DNA from: Variovorax sp. JS1663
GTDB lineage: Bacteria > Pseudomonadota > Gammaproteobacteria > Burkholderiales > Burkholderiaceae_C
Reading direction: 5' to 3'
NCBI RefSeq assembly: GCF_002157355.1
Contig: NZ_LYMK01000004.1
Coordinates: 168,940 to 232,939 of the forward strand
Length of the DNA stretch: 64,000 nt
The notes under the pieces were generated by a model that was not told the DNA's origin, searched no databases, and saw nothing but the letters and a program-made list of their open reading frames with translations. The position numbers and the translations under genes are program-made. Every line of letters begins with the position of its first letter. The stretch's first letter is position 1. Positions 8,973 to 17,656 of this stretch are shown here, piece after piece.

Positions 8973-9494
8973 ATGACCACCATCCGTCCCAGCCGCGACG
9001 AGGACCTCGCCGCGATCACATCCATCTACGCCCACCATGTGCTGCACGGCACCGGCACCTTCGAGACCGAGGCCCCGACTTCCGCCGAGATGGCGGCACG
9101 GCGCGCCGACGTACTGGCCAAGAATCTGCCCTACCTGGTGGCCGAGCGCAGCGGCGAGTTGCTGGGCTTCGCGTATTGCAATTGGTTCAAGCCCCGCCCG
9201 GCCTACCGTTATTCGGCCGAAGATTCCATCTACCTCGCCGAGGCCGCCCGCGGCCAAGGCATCGGCACCCAGTTGCTCGCGGCGCTGACCGAAGCCGCAG
9301 AAGCTGCCGGCGTGCGCAAGCTCATCGCGGTGATCGGCGACTCGGCCAACGCAGGGTCGATCGGCGTGCACCGCGCGCAGGGCTTCGAGCACGTCGGCGT
9401 GCTCAAGGATTGCGGCTGGAAGTTTGGCCAGTGGCGCGACGTGGTGCTGATGGACAAGGTGCTGGGCCAAGGCAGCACAACGAACCCCGAATGA
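8973..9494 (+). CDS. GNAT family N-acetyltransferase (phosphinothricin acetyltransferase-like)
   Basis: The 173-aa protein is a GNAT acetyltransferase. The acetyl-CoA pyrophosphate loop is ARGQGIGTQLL (about residues 90-100), preceded by the beta-strand SIYLAE. The N-terminal IRPSRDEDLAAITSIYAHHV and the later HRAQGFEHVG plus WRDVVLMDK resemble the Pat/Bar/YncA group, which acetylates amino groups of phosphinothricin, methionine sulfoximine or related amino acids. The real substrate is unknown. It is coupled to the next gene by an ATGA overlap. Confidence 0.85.
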   Translation: MTTIRPSRDEDLAAITSIYAHHVLHGTGTFETEAPTSAEMAARRADVLAKNLPYLVAERSGELLGFAYCNWFKPRPAYRYSAEDSIYLAEAARGQGIGTQLLAALTEAAEAAGVRKLIAVIGDSANAGSIGVHRAQGFEHVGVLKDCGWKFGQWRDVVLMDKVLGQGSTTNPE

Positions 9495-9937
9495 AGAACA
9501 AGACCACGGCCGCCTGGCTCGCCTTTCTGGGCGGGCCGCTCGGCCTGCACTGCTTCTATCTGCGTGGTTTCGGGAGCATGCTCGGCTGGCTGCTTCCCAT
9601 CCCGACCGCCCTGGGCCTCTACGGCATCGAGCGCACGCGCGCCTACGGTGTCGACGACGCCCTGAGCTGGCTCTTGCTGCCGCTGCTCGGCTTCACCATC
9701 GCGGGTTGCGCCCTCACCGCCATCGTCTACGGCCTGATGACGCCTGAAAAATGGAATGCGCGCTACAACGCCGGCGCCGCGCCCGGCGCAGCGGCCGGCC
9801 GGAGCAGTTGGCTCACCATCGGCGCCGTGGTGCTGGCATTGTTCTTCGGCAGCACCATCCTGATGGCCAGCATCGCCTTCAGTTTCCAGCGCTTCTTCGA
9901 GCACCAGATCGCGGAAGGCCGGAAGATCTCGCAGTAA
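9491..9937 (+). CDS. TM2-domain-like small membrane protein
   Basis: The 148-aa protein begins KNKTTAAWLAFLGG followed by GLHCFYL, the signature of TM2-domain proteins (two helices joined by a short turn). A second hydrophobic stretch lies at about residues 55-85, and a final transmembrane helix at about 105-130. No catalytic motif is visible and the function of such proteins in bacteria is not known. The start overlaps the stop of the acetyltransferase, so the two are probably co-translated. The 60 nt downstream contain an imperfect hairpin around 9945-9970 without a T-run. Confidence 0.75.
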   Translation: MKNKTTAAWLAFLGGPLGLHCFYLRGFGSMLGWLLPIPTALGLYGIERTRAYGVDDALSWLLLPLLGFTIAGCALTAIVYGLMTPEKWNARYNAGAAPGAAAGRSSWLTIGAVVLALFFGSTILMASIAFSFQRFFEHQIAEGRKISQ

Positions 9938-9997
9938 ACCTGGCAAAGCGCCCGCGCAGGGCGGCGCTTGGTCTTCATGCCCCAGGCGGGTTGGCCG

Positions 9998-11392
9998 CTA
10001 CGGCCCGCGGCCATCGCCTTTCAGGCCGAGCCGCCCCAGCTTCTTGATCAGGCCGACACGCGAGATGCCGAGTTGGCGAGCCGCTTCGGACTGGTTGCCG
10101 CGGCTCGCGGCAAGGGCCTCCGAGAGCAGGCGGATCTCCAACTCGGCGATGGCCGCGTCGAGAAACCCCAGCCCCTCGATGCCGCCGGCAGGTTTGCCGT
10201 CACCCTCTGCAAAGCCCTGCGGGTCGCCGCTCGCGAGGCGCAGCAGGTCCGCACTCACCTGCGTGCTGCCGGGCAGGATGAGCGCGCCGGCCGCCTCGAC
10301 CACCGCACGCAGCTGGCGAACGTTGCCGGGCCAGGCCTGGGTACGCAACCAGGCGAGTGCGTCGGGGCCCAGCGCCGCCCTGGGCGCGACGCGCTGCAGG
10401 AAGCGGGTGGCGAGCAGCGGCACATCGCCGGGGCGCTCGGTGAGCGCGGGCGTGCGCAGCACCACGCCCTTGAGGCGGTAATACAGGTCTTCGCGGAAGC
10501 TGCCTTCTCGCACCATCTGCTCGAGGTCACGGTGCGTGGCCGCCACCACGCGCACATCCGCATGCTTCGGCGTGCGGCCGCCCACCGGAATGAAGCTGCC
10601 CTCCTGCAGAAAACGCAGCAGCTTCACTTGCATGGGTGCGGGCATCTCGCCCACTTCGTCGAGGAAGAGCGTGCCACCGTGTGCCGTCTCGACCAGGCCG
10701 GGTTGGTCGCGATAGGCGCCTGTGAAGCTGCCCTTCAGATGGCCGAAAAGCTCGCTTTCCAGCAGCTCGGTCGACAAAGCGCCGCAGTTGATGGTGGCGA
10801 AGGGGCCGTCGACGCGGGTGCTGCACTGGTGGAGCGCGCGCGCGGCGAGCTCCTTGCCGGTGCCCGTCGGTCCCAGCACGATCACGCTCACGTGCGTGGG
10901 CGCCACGCGACGGATCATGGCGCGCAGGTTCTGCATCGTCGGCGCCTGCCCGACCAGTCCCAGGTCCTGGTCGGCGTCGCGCGCACGCAGCGCCTTGAGC
11001 TCGGCATCGAGCCGCGCCTTGTGCAGCGCGCGTGCAACCACGAAGCCGAGCATGTCGGGGTCGATGGGCTTGGTGAGGAAATCCCAGGCGCCGAGCTCGA
11101 CCGCCTTCAGGTTCAGCTCGCGGTCGCCATGGCCGGAGAGCACGACGACCACCGCAGGTGCGAGGCGAGGAATCAGCGCCAGCCCCGCCTGAGGGTCCAT
11201 GCTGGGTGGCATCGCAAGGTCGAGCAAAACGACGTGCGGCCGGTCGGCATCGAAGGCAGCGAGCGCCTCGTCCGCATCGCCGGCCACGCTCACACGATGA
11301 CCGAGGTTCATCAAGAACGAGCTGCCCAGCCGCTGATAGGCCGGTTCGTCGTCCACCAGCAGCACGTGACCGCGGGTCAGGGAGAGATTCAT
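9998..11392 (-). CDS. Sigma54-dependent response regulator (NtrC family)
   Basis: The 464-aa protein has three parts. The receiver domain has the acidic pair in LLVDDEP and phospho-acceptor D58 in HVVLLDLAMP. The AAA+ sigma54-activator domain has Walker A GPTGTGKE and Walker B GGTLFLDEVGE. The C-terminal Fis-type HTH contains NQSEAARQLGISRVGLIKKL. The sigma54-contact loop reads GSFTGA instead of the usual GAFTGA. The start at 11392 overlaps the stop of the upstream sensor kinase (ATGA), so the pair is a classical two-component operon. It should activate a -24/-12 promoter when phosphorylated; a good candidate lies just beyond the kinase gene at 13296-13311. The signal is not known. Confidence 0.93.
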   Translation of the reverse strand: MNLSLTRGHVLLVDDEPAYQRLGSSFLMNLGHRVSVAGDADEALAAFDADRPHVVLLDLAMPPSMDPQAGLALIPRLAPAVVVVLSGHGDRELNLKAVELGAWDFLTKPIDPDMLGFVVARALHKARLDAELKALRARDADQDLGLVGQAPTMQNLRAMIRRVAPTHVSVIVLGPTGTGKELAARALHQCSTRVDGPFATINCGALSTELLESELFGHLKGSFTGAYRDQPGLVETAHGGTLFLDEVGEMPAPMQVKLLRFLQEGSFIPVGGRTPKHADVRVVAATHRDLEQMVREGSFREDLYYRLKGVVLRTPALTERPGDVPLLATRFLQRVAPRAALGPDALAWLRTQAWPGNVRQLRAVVEAAGALILPGSTQVSADLLRLASGDPQGFAEGDGKPAGGIEGLGFLDAAIAELEIRLLSEALAASRGNQSEAARQLGISRVGLIKKLGRLGLKGDGRGP

Positions 11393-13191
11393 GAAGCCGC
11401 CGCCGGAAATGTGAGGGTGAAGCATGTGTTCCATGGGGGCCTGTCGTTGAGCCGCACCGAGCCGCCATGTGCGGCCATGATGCGGGCCACGATGGCCAGC
11501 CCCAGGCCGGTACCGGCCGGACTGCGCGACGCGAAGGGCTCGAAGAGCCGTTCGCGCAGATCCGCGGGCACACCGGCGCCGTCGTCGCACACGTGCAGGT
11601 GTACCTGCGCGCCTTCACGCTCGGCATCCACCAGCACGCGCCGCACGCCGGGCGCGGCGCGCGCATTGGAGAGCAGATTGCCGATGGCCTGCGCGAAGCG
11701 CATTGGATCCGCCTGCAATGGCAAGGCGTCTTCGAGCCCGCGGCCGATCTCGACCTCGGGCGCGTGGCGGACCGCCTCGCGGACCTGCAGCGCAGCATCG
11801 ACCGCCATCGGCCGCACCTGCCACGGCTTGGCATAGTCCAGCAGATCCTCGGCCAGATGCGAGATGCGCCCGACCTGGTCGCCGACCTCGCGCCGTACCT
11901 CGGCCGACGTGGTCGCCACGGCCATCGCGATGATGTTCAGCGGATTGCGCAGATCGTGCGCGACGCTCGCGGCCAGCGCACCCAGTTCGGCCAGCCGCGC
12001 CTGCAGCTGCCGGTCGCGCTCGCGTTGCTCGGCCAGCGCCGCCTGCTGGAGCCGGCCGGCCGCCTCGCTCAGCACCTCGGCGAAAAGCTCGGCGAGGCGA
12101 CGCGATCCGGGCGGCGCCGAATCCCAGCCGTGCAGCTCGGTGGTCCAGCCCGATGGCGATTCGCGGCAGGCCAGCAGCGGAACGGCGGAGACCGGATCGT
12201 CCGTTGCCCCCACCCGCACGTCGATGCGAAGCCCGACGCGCGTCGACAGCAGTTCGGCGGCTTCGGCCTCGAGCGCGCGCCACGTGCCGGCTCGCGCAAG
12301 CGCATCGCGCCAGCCTTGAAGGTCCGCGGCACTGGCGCTGCCACCGGGGTAGACGATGCGCTCCGCGAAGCGCCGCACCGGCCCGTTGAGGGCCAGGCAC
12401 ACCAGGGCCACGGCGGTGCCGCTGAGCCAGCGCGAATCGAGCGGCAACAACAGCGTCAGCGGCACGCTCAGCAGACCCAGCCCGACGAGCAGCGTCCAGG
12501 CCAGCGCGCGCCGCGCCCAGGCATTGGCGACGAAGACCTGGTAGCGCAGGATGCCGTAGACCAGGATGACCGGATAGGCCGGCATCGCGAGCACCTGCCA
12601 GGGGTACCACGGAATGCCCAGCGCAGCGAAGCCGTAGCCGGATGCGCAGACCAGGCCCCAGCCGCAGGACACCGCGACCGCCGCGAGCTGCCGGCGCTCC
12701 CGGGCGTCGCCGGTGCGCCAGAGCCGATGCAGAAGGATGGCGACGCCCGCCGCGGCCAGCAACGCCCAGACCATCGAGGCCGTCCAGCCTGCCCAGTTCG
12801 GCACCACCACCCACTCCACGCCGGCGAAGGGCGGGAAGTGGATGAACTCGCCCGGCAGCACGATCCAGGTCAGCAGCATCACGGCGATCGCTGCGCCGTA
12901 GGCCAGTTGCACCGCGCGCCCGAAGCGTTGCTCGTAGCCGCAGAAGCGCACGCAGAAATGCAGGAAGGCAGCCGAGGTCAGCGGAATGGTGGCCCCCAGC
13001 CGCAGGGCCCAGGGAATGGCGGCCGGGCCCACCCAGTTCGGCAACTCGTTGCTGACGATCCAAGCCGCCACGCCGAGCAGGAACACCGTCAGCAACCGCG
13101 CACCCGGCACGGCCTTGGCCCAATGCAGCAGCACGCCGGCCAGAACCAGCGTCTCCACGAGTGACAGGGCCAGGACGATGTGCAACGCCAT
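11389..13191 (-). CDS. Membrane sensor histidine kinase
   Basis: The 600-aa protein has an N-terminal half (about residues 1-260) made of seven to eight hydrophobic helices, with no periplasmic sensor domain of note. A poorly conserved linker follows, where a GAF-like fold is possible. Then come a HisKA domain with the phospho-acceptor His in SVAHDLRNPLN and an HATPase domain: N-box NLLSNARA, G1 DDGAGVP, G2 GTGLGLAIV. The sensor part may detect a membrane or lipid-phase signal, which is an inference from its architecture. It is translationally coupled to the downstream NtrC-type regulator. The promoter region (13192-13322) is shared with the divergent DUF4166 operon. Confidence 0.9.
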   Translation of the reverse strand: MALHIVLALSLVETLVLAGVLLHWAKAVPGARLLTVFLLGVAAWIVSNELPNWVGPAAIPWALRLGATIPLTSAAFLHFCVRFCGYEQRFGRAVQLAYGAAIAVMLLTWIVLPGEFIHFPPFAGVEWVVVPNWAGWTASMVWALLAAAGVAILLHRLWRTGDARERRQLAAVAVSCGWGLVCASGYGFAALGIPWYPWQVLAMPAYPVILVYGILRYQVFVANAWARRALAWTLLVGLGLLSVPLTLLLPLDSRWLSGTAVALVCLALNGPVRRFAERIVYPGGSASAADLQGWRDALARAGTWRALEAEAAELLSTRVGLRIDVRVGATDDPVSAVPLLACRESPSGWTTELHGWDSAPPGSRRLAELFAEVLSEAAGRLQQAALAEQRERDRQLQARLAELGALAASVAHDLRNPLNIIAMAVATTSAEVRREVGDQVGRISHLAEDLLDYAKPWQVRPMAVDAALQVREAVRHAPEVEIGRGLEDALPLQADPMRFAQAIGNLLSNARAAPGVRRVLVDAEREGAQVHLHVCDDGAGVPADLRERLFEPFASRSPAGTGLGLAIVARIMAAHGGSVRLNDRPPWNTCFTLTFPAAAS

Positions 13192-13295
13192 TGCTGGGGA
13201 CGGACTGTAAACCAGGTAGACAACGCACCCTCGCAAACTGTCAATCTCGGCAACAGGCCTGCGGAAAAGTTGTTTTGCATCAACCACTTGGCGCG

Positions 13296-13311
13296 TGGCA
13301 CGGTGGCTGCA
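13296..13311 (+). promoter_or_regulatory. Candidate sigma54 (-24/-12) promoter
   Basis: The sequence TGGCACGGTGGCTGCA matches the sigma54 consensus TGGCAC-N5-TTGCA with a single change (C for T in the -12 box) and correct spacing between GG and GC. It lies in the gap between a sigma54-activator operon and the plus-strand DUF4166 gene, and points at the latter. The predicted start of transcription (about 12 nt past the -12 GC, near 13322) falls at the ATG itself. The mRNA would then be leaderless or the start codon further downstream. Confidence 0.65.
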
Positions 13312-13322
13312 AAAGGAAAGGC

Positions 13323-13955
13323 ATGAATCACCTTTCCGACACCTTCGACGCCGAGACACGGACCCAGCTGGACCTGCAAACTCTGGTCGGCGCAGAAGGG
13401 TGGCGCCGCCTGCCGGTCGCCGTGCAGCGCCGCTTCGCGCATGCGCATCGCGACGTCGTCTATGCCGGCGAACTGACGTTGCACTGCTCGCCGATCGGCC
13501 GCGTCTTCGCGTGGGCGAGCGCGCTGCTCGGCGGCCCGCTGACCGCCGCGCGAGGCGACGCGCCCGCGCGAGTCCGCGTCCACGGTGACGGCCGGGGCGG
13601 CGTGGTGTGGGAGCGCCATCTCGCGCTCGCAGGGCACGACAAGGTCGTGCGGTCCACCAAGCTCGCGGACGCCCGCGGACGCCTGGTCGAGCGCACCGAT
13701 GGCGGCCTCTCGATGGCGCTCGACGTCTTCGAGGACGGCGGCGCACTGGTCTTCGAGAGCCGCTGCTACTTCTTCGCGCTGGGCGGCAGCCGCCTGCCGA
13801 TCCCGCATCTGCTCACGCCCGGCACCTGCCGCGTCGAGCACCACGACCTGGGGGCCGGCCGCTTCCGCTTCGTGCTTTCCATGGCCCATCCGTGGTGGGG
13901 CACCACCTTCCGCCAATCCGGCGTGTTCCATGACCCCGAGGAGATCCGCTCATGA
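13323..13955 (+). CDS. DUF4166 domain-containing protein
   Basis: The 210-aa protein fits the DUF4166 family, whose biochemical role is unknown. It has no signal peptide or transmembrane helix. Recognisable elements are GWRRLPVAVQRRF near the start, GGVVWERHL in the middle, and a C-terminal part rich in aromatic residues (FALGGSRLPIPHLL, then HPWWGTTFRQSGVF). The ATG at 13323 has an AAAAGGAAAG sequence 3-12 nt upstream, but that sequence overlaps the sigma54 -12 region. The gene overlaps the next one by ATGA. In other genomes DUF4166 is also found with TIGR01777-type SDR proteins, as here. Confidence 0.8.
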   Translation: MNHLSDTFDAETRTQLDLQTLVGAEGWRRLPVAVQRRFAHAHRDVVYAGELTLHCSPIGRVFAWASALLGGPLTAARGDAPARVRVHGDGRGGVVWERHLALAGHDKVVRSTKLADARGRLVERTDGGLSMALDVFEDGGALVFESRCYFFALGGSRLPIPHLLTPGTCRVEHHDLGAGRFRFVLSMAHPWWGTTFRQSGVFHDPEEIRS

Positions 13956-15418
13956 ATTCCGTCTATTCCCTTCTATTGGCGCAGGCGCTGCTGGGCGCTT
14001 TCGACAATCTCTGGCATCACGAACTCGGCGCGCGCCTGCCGCAGCGGGCTTCCGCGCGGCACGAGCTCGCGCTCCATGCGGCTCGGGAAGCCATCTACGC
14101 GCTGCTCTTCGTCGGCCTCGCCTGGCTCGAATGGCGCGGCCTCTGGGTCCTGATGCCTACGGGCCTGCTGCTGATCGAATTGGTCATCACCGGCGTCGAT
14201 TTCCTCGAAGAAGATCGCACGCGCACCCTGCCGCCTCTGGAGCGCGTGCTGCACACGGTGCTTGCCGTCGGCTTTGGCGCCCTGCTCGGATTGCTGGCGC
14301 CGGTGTTCCTGCAATGGTTGCGCAGTCCGAGCGCGCTGATCGTCGTTCACCAGGGGACGTGGAGCTGGTGCTTCACGTTCGGCGGCCTCGCAGTGATGCT
14401 CTGGAGCGTGCGCAATCTGCGGGCCGCGATGCACTGGCATGCCGCGGCAGGCAGGCAGGACGTGACGCCGGCGCGTGTTCGCCGGACTTCGGTCGGTGCG
14501 AATGCGCCAGCGGTTCTGGTCACCGGCGGCACCGGCTTTCTGGGTGCTGCGCTCGTGCGAGGCCTGCTCGACGATGCCCAGCGCGTCATCGTGTTGACCC
14601 GCGACGTGCGCCAGGCGCGCCGTCAGTTCGACGACCGCGTGTGGGCCGTCGATCGGCTCGACGACATCCCGCCCGAGACGCGCATCCAGGCGGTCGTTCA
14701 CCTGGCGGGGGCGCCGGTGCTCGGCCTGCCGTGGACGGCCCCGCGCCGCCGGCTGCTCATCGAGAGCCGCACGCGGACCATGCAAAGCCTGCTGCAGCTC
14801 ATGCGCCGTCTCGACGACCCGCCGCGCGTGCTCGTCAGCGCATCGGCCGTGGGCTACTACGGTTTGCCCGGTGCGCAGCTTCAGCTGAACGAAGCAGCGC
14901 CACCGGACCCGGATCGATTCCAGTCGGCGCTGTGCGTTGCCGCCGAGCACGAAGCCCGGCGCGCCGAAGCCCTGGACGTGCGCGTGGTATGCCTGCGCCT
15001 GGGCATCGTGCTGGGCCATGGCGGCGGCGCCTTTCCCGGGCTGGACGCCGCGGCGCGCCTCGGCCTCGGCGCGCGCATCGGCAGCGGCCGGCAGCCGGTG
15101 CCCTGGGTGCACGTGGACGACGCCATCGCGCTGATGCGCTTCGCGATGGCGCACGAGGGGCTCCATGGCCCCGTGAACGGCGTGGCGCCCGGGATGGTTG
15201 CGCAGGCGCAGTTCGCACGCGAGATAGCCGCGGTGCACGGGCGCAGGGCCAGACTGCGCGTGCCTGCATGGCTACTGGAGCGCCTGCTGGGCGAGATGGC
15301 GGAGTTGCTCACGCAAGGTCAACGCGTGGCGCCGATCGTCGCGCTGCGGGCCGGCTTCCGATTTGCCTATCCCTCGTTGCCGGTTGCGCTGCGGCAGCTC
15401 GCGGCTGCCGATGCATGA
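13952..15418 (+). CDS. Membrane domain fused to TIGR01777-type NAD-dependent epimerase/SDR
   Basis: The 488-aa protein has an N-terminal membrane region (about residues 1-150, four hydrophobic helices). A complete extended-SDR domain of the TIGR01777/YfcH type follows. The NAD-binding glycine motif is VTGGTGFLGAALVRGL near residue 189. SASAVGYYG carries the Ser/Tyr region, though the classical YxxxK lysine is not evident, as in this family. The C-terminal part (PVNGVAPG, then VPAWLLERLLGEMAEL) matches the DUF1731 tail. Stand-alone YfcH proteins are about 300 aa, so the N-terminal extension is the unusual part. It may anchor the enzyme to the membrane. Substrate unknown. Translationally coupled to DUF4166. 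Confidence 0.85.
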   Translation: MNSVYSLLLAQALLGAFDNLWHHELGARLPQRASARHELALHAAREAIYALLFVGLAWLEWRGLWVLMPTGLLLIELVITGVDFLEEDRTRTLPPLERVLHTVLAVGFGALLGLLAPVFLQWLRSPSALIVVHQGTWSWCFTFGGLAVMLWSVRNLRAAMHWHAAAGRQDVTPARVRRTSVGANAPAVLVTGGTGFLGAALVRGLLDDAQRVIVLTRDVRQARRQFDDRVWAVDRLDDIPPETRIQAVVHLAGAPVLGLPWTAPRRRLLIESRTRTMQSLLQLMRRLDDPPRVLVSASAVGYYGLPGAQLQLNEAAPPDPDRFQSALCVAAEHEARRAEALDVRVVCLRLGIVLGHGGGAFPGLDAAARLGLGARIGSGRQPVPWVHVDDAIALMRFAMAHEGLHGPVNGVAPGMVAQAQFAREIAAVHGRRARLRVPAWLLERLLGEMAELLTQGQRVAPIVALRAGFRFAYPSLPVALRQLAAADA

Positions 15419-15438
15419 GCTGGCGCCGGGCGCAAGAC

Positions 15439-16449
15439 TTAGAACACCTGAAGTCCGACCCAGTAAGCAATGGCCGCAACGAAGGCCGAGGCCGGGATGG
15501 TGAAGATCCACGCCCAGACGATGTTGCCGGCCACGCCCCAGCGCACCGCGCTCGCGCGCTGGGCCGAGCCCACACCGACGATCGCGCCGGTGATGGTGTG
15601 GGTGGTCGAGACCGGAATGCCCAGCGCCGTGGCGAGGAACAGCGTCAGCGCCCCGCCCGTCTCGGCGCAGAAGCCGCCCACCGGCTTGAGCTTGGTGATC
15701 TTCTGGCCCATGGTCTTGACGATGCGCCAGCCGCCGAACATCGTGCCCAGGGCGATGGCCGCGTAGCAGCTCACGATGGTCCAGGTCGGCGGTGTCTCGG
15801 CGTTGGCGGACCAATGGCCGGTGGCGATCAGCAGCATCCAGATGATGCCGATGGTCTTTTGGGCGTCGTTGCCGCCATGGCCCAGGCTGTAGGCGCCAGC
15901 CGAGACCAGCTGCAGCGAACGGAACCAGCGGTCGACCCGCGACGGCGTCGAGCGCCTGAAGATCCAGGCCACCAGCACCATCATGGTCGAACCCAGCAGG
16001 AAGCCCAGCAGCGGCGACACGAAGATGAAGGCCACCGTCTTCCAGATGCCGCCAGCGACCAAGGAACTCACGCCGGCCTTGGCAATCACTGCGCCCACGA
16101 TGCCGCCGATCAGGGCGTGCGATGAACTGCTCGGAATGCCGTAGTACCAGGTCACGAGGTTCCAGCTGATGGCACCCACCAGAGCCCCGAAGACCACGTG
16201 CACGTCGACCACACCAGGCTGCACGATGCCCTTGCCGACCGTCGTGGCCACGCTCAGGTGGAACACGAAGATCGCGATCAGGTTGAAGAAGGCAGCGAAC
16301 ACCACCGCCTGGCCGGGCCGCAGAACGCCGGTGGACACGACGGTGGCGATGGAGTTCGCCGCGTCGTGAAAGCCGTTCATGAAGTCGAAGGCGATGGCCA
16401 GAGCGACCAGCAGCACCACCACCCACAGGGCGACCTGTACGGTTTCCAT
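15439..16449 (-). CDS. pit: PiT family inorganic phosphate transporter
   Basis: The 336-aa inner-membrane protein is a low-affinity phosphate (metal-phosphate) symporter of the PiT family. The duplicated signature is visible as DFMNGFHDAANSIATVV (about residues 23-39) and GGNDAQKTIGII (about residues 195-206), with ten or so hydrophobic helices around them. It lies 12 nt after a DUF47 protein, the usual partner. It converges on the SDR gene with 20 nt between stops. Confidence 0.95.
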   Translation of the reverse strand: METVQVALWVVVLLVALAIAFDFMNGFHDAANSIATVVSTGVLRPGQAVVFAAFFNLIAIFVFHLSVATTVGKGIVQPGVVDVHVVFGALVGAISWNLVTWYYGIPSSSSHALIGGIVGAVIAKAGVSSLVAGGIWKTVAFIFVSPLLGFLLGSTMMVLVAWIFRRSTPSRVDRWFRSLQLVSAGAYSLGHGGNDAQKTIGIIWMLLIATGHWSANAETPPTWTIVSCYAAIALGTMFGGWRIVKTMGQKITKLKPVGGFCAETGGALTLFLATALGIPVSTTHTITGAIVGVGSAQRASAVRWGVAGNIVWAWIFTIPASAFVAAIAYWVGLQVF

Positions 16450-16461
16450 GAGGATCCCGGT

Positions 16462-17106
16462 TCAGGAATTCTCGAGGACGATGCCCTCGATCACGTTGGC
16501 GACGTCCTCGCACTTGTCGGTGATGGTCTCCAGCAACTCGTAGATGGCCTTGAGCTTGATCACCTCCCGCACGTCCGGCTCCTCGCGGAACAGCTTGCTC
16601 ATGGCGCTGCGCATCACGCGGTCGGCGTCGGACTCGATCCGGTCGATCTCCTCGCAGGTCTTGAGCGTGGCCTCGGCGGTGGCCGGATCGGCGATCTGGC
16701 CGAGGAACTTGACGGCGTCCTTCACCCGCTCGCAGCACTTCACGCTCAGTGTGGTGAGGCGCGAGATCTCTTCGGTCATGTGACGCACGTCGTACAGCGC
16801 CATGGTCTCGGCCGAGTCCTGGATCAGGTCGGCGACGTCGTCCATCGTGTTGATGAGCGTGTGGATCTGCTCGCGGTCGATGGGCGTGATGAAGGTCTTG
16901 TGGATCAGCCGGTTGACATCGTGCGTCACGCGGTCGGCGGCGCGCTCGGCGTTGTCCACGTCACGGTTGTACTGCTCACGCAGGTGCAGGTCGTTGTAGT
17001 TGGCCACCAGTTGCTCGAAGGCGCGGGCGGCCTCGACGATGCGGTCGGCATGCTGATTGAACATCTCGAAAAAATTGCCCTCGCGGGGCAACAGCTTGCC
17101 GAACAT
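16462..17106 (-). CDS. DUF47 / TIGR00153 phosphate transport accessory protein
   Basis: The 214-aa all-helical protein belongs to the PhoU-like DUF47 family that accompanies PiT transporters and is thought to tune their activity. It starts MFGKLLPREGNFFEMFNQHA; the upstream in-frame ATG at 17136 would add ten unconserved residues. Charged helices with repeated E/D-rich faces, and the E-x-x-x-D pattern of metal-binding PhoU-like proteins, are visible. It forms an operon with pit. Confidence 0.92.
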   Translation of the reverse strand: MFGKLLPREGNFFEMFNQHADRIVEAARAFEQLVANYNDLHLREQYNRDVDNAERAADRVTHDVNRLIHKTFITPIDREQIHTLINTMDDVADLIQDSAETMALYDVRHMTEEISRLTTLSVKCCERVKDAVKFLGQIADPATAEATLKTCEEIDRIESDADRVMRSAMSKLFREEPDVREVIKLKAIYELLETITDKCEDVANVIEGIVLENS

Positions 17107-17195
17107 GGCGCGCACTCCTGGGTTTTCGGCTATCACGCGCTCGTGACGCCGTCATGAAAAACCCGCCGAGTGTAAAGGGCAAGCCCGGGGAGTGT

Positions 17196-17651
17196 TCAGA
17201 GTCGCTCGATGCGCTGGTCGGCCACCCGCGCCAGCCGGGCCGGTTCGACACGGGCCGGCGCGATCTCGGCCAGCGGCAGCAGCACGAAGGCACGCTCGTT
17301 CATGCGCGGATGCGGAAGGGTCAGCACGGCGTCCTGCAGAACAGCGTCGCCGTGCAGGAGGAGATCCAGGTCGAGCGTGCGCGGCGCGTTGCGGTAGGGC
17401 CGCTCACGGCCCGCCTCGCGCTCGAGCCGTTGCAGCTCAGCCAGGAGGGCCAGGGGATCGAGCCGGGTGTGCAGCTCGACCACCGCATTGATGAAATCGG
17501 GGCCTTGCGCCTCCAAGGGTGCGCTGCGATAGAGCGACGACCGGGCCGCGAGCCGCGTGTGCGGCAGGCCCGCCAGATCGTCGATCGCCCGCCTCACCGT
17601 CGCCTGCGCGTCGCCGAGATTGGCGCCGATCGCGACATAGGCCGGCGCCAT
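17196..17651 (-). CDS. folK: 2-amino-4-hydroxy-6-hydroxymethyldihydropteridine diphosphokinase
   Basis: FolK (HPPK) transfers pyrophosphate from ATP to 6-hydroxymethyl-dihydropterin in folate synthesis. The 151-aa protein begins with YVAIGANLGD and contains the signature RPYRNAPRTLDLDLLL, which holds the two catalytic Asp residues, and then LPHPRMNERAFVL. The start lies 5 nt after the pcnB stop, the conserved pcnB-folK arrangement. Confidence 0.96.
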   Translation of the reverse strand: MAPAYVAIGANLGDAQATVRRAIDDLAGLPHTRLAARSSLYRSAPLEAQGPDFINAVVELHTRLDPLALLAELQRLEREAGRERPYRNAPRTLDLDLLLHGDAVLQDAVLTLPHPRMNERAFVLLPLAEIAPARVEPARLARVADQRIERL

Positions 17652-17656
17652 GGCGC

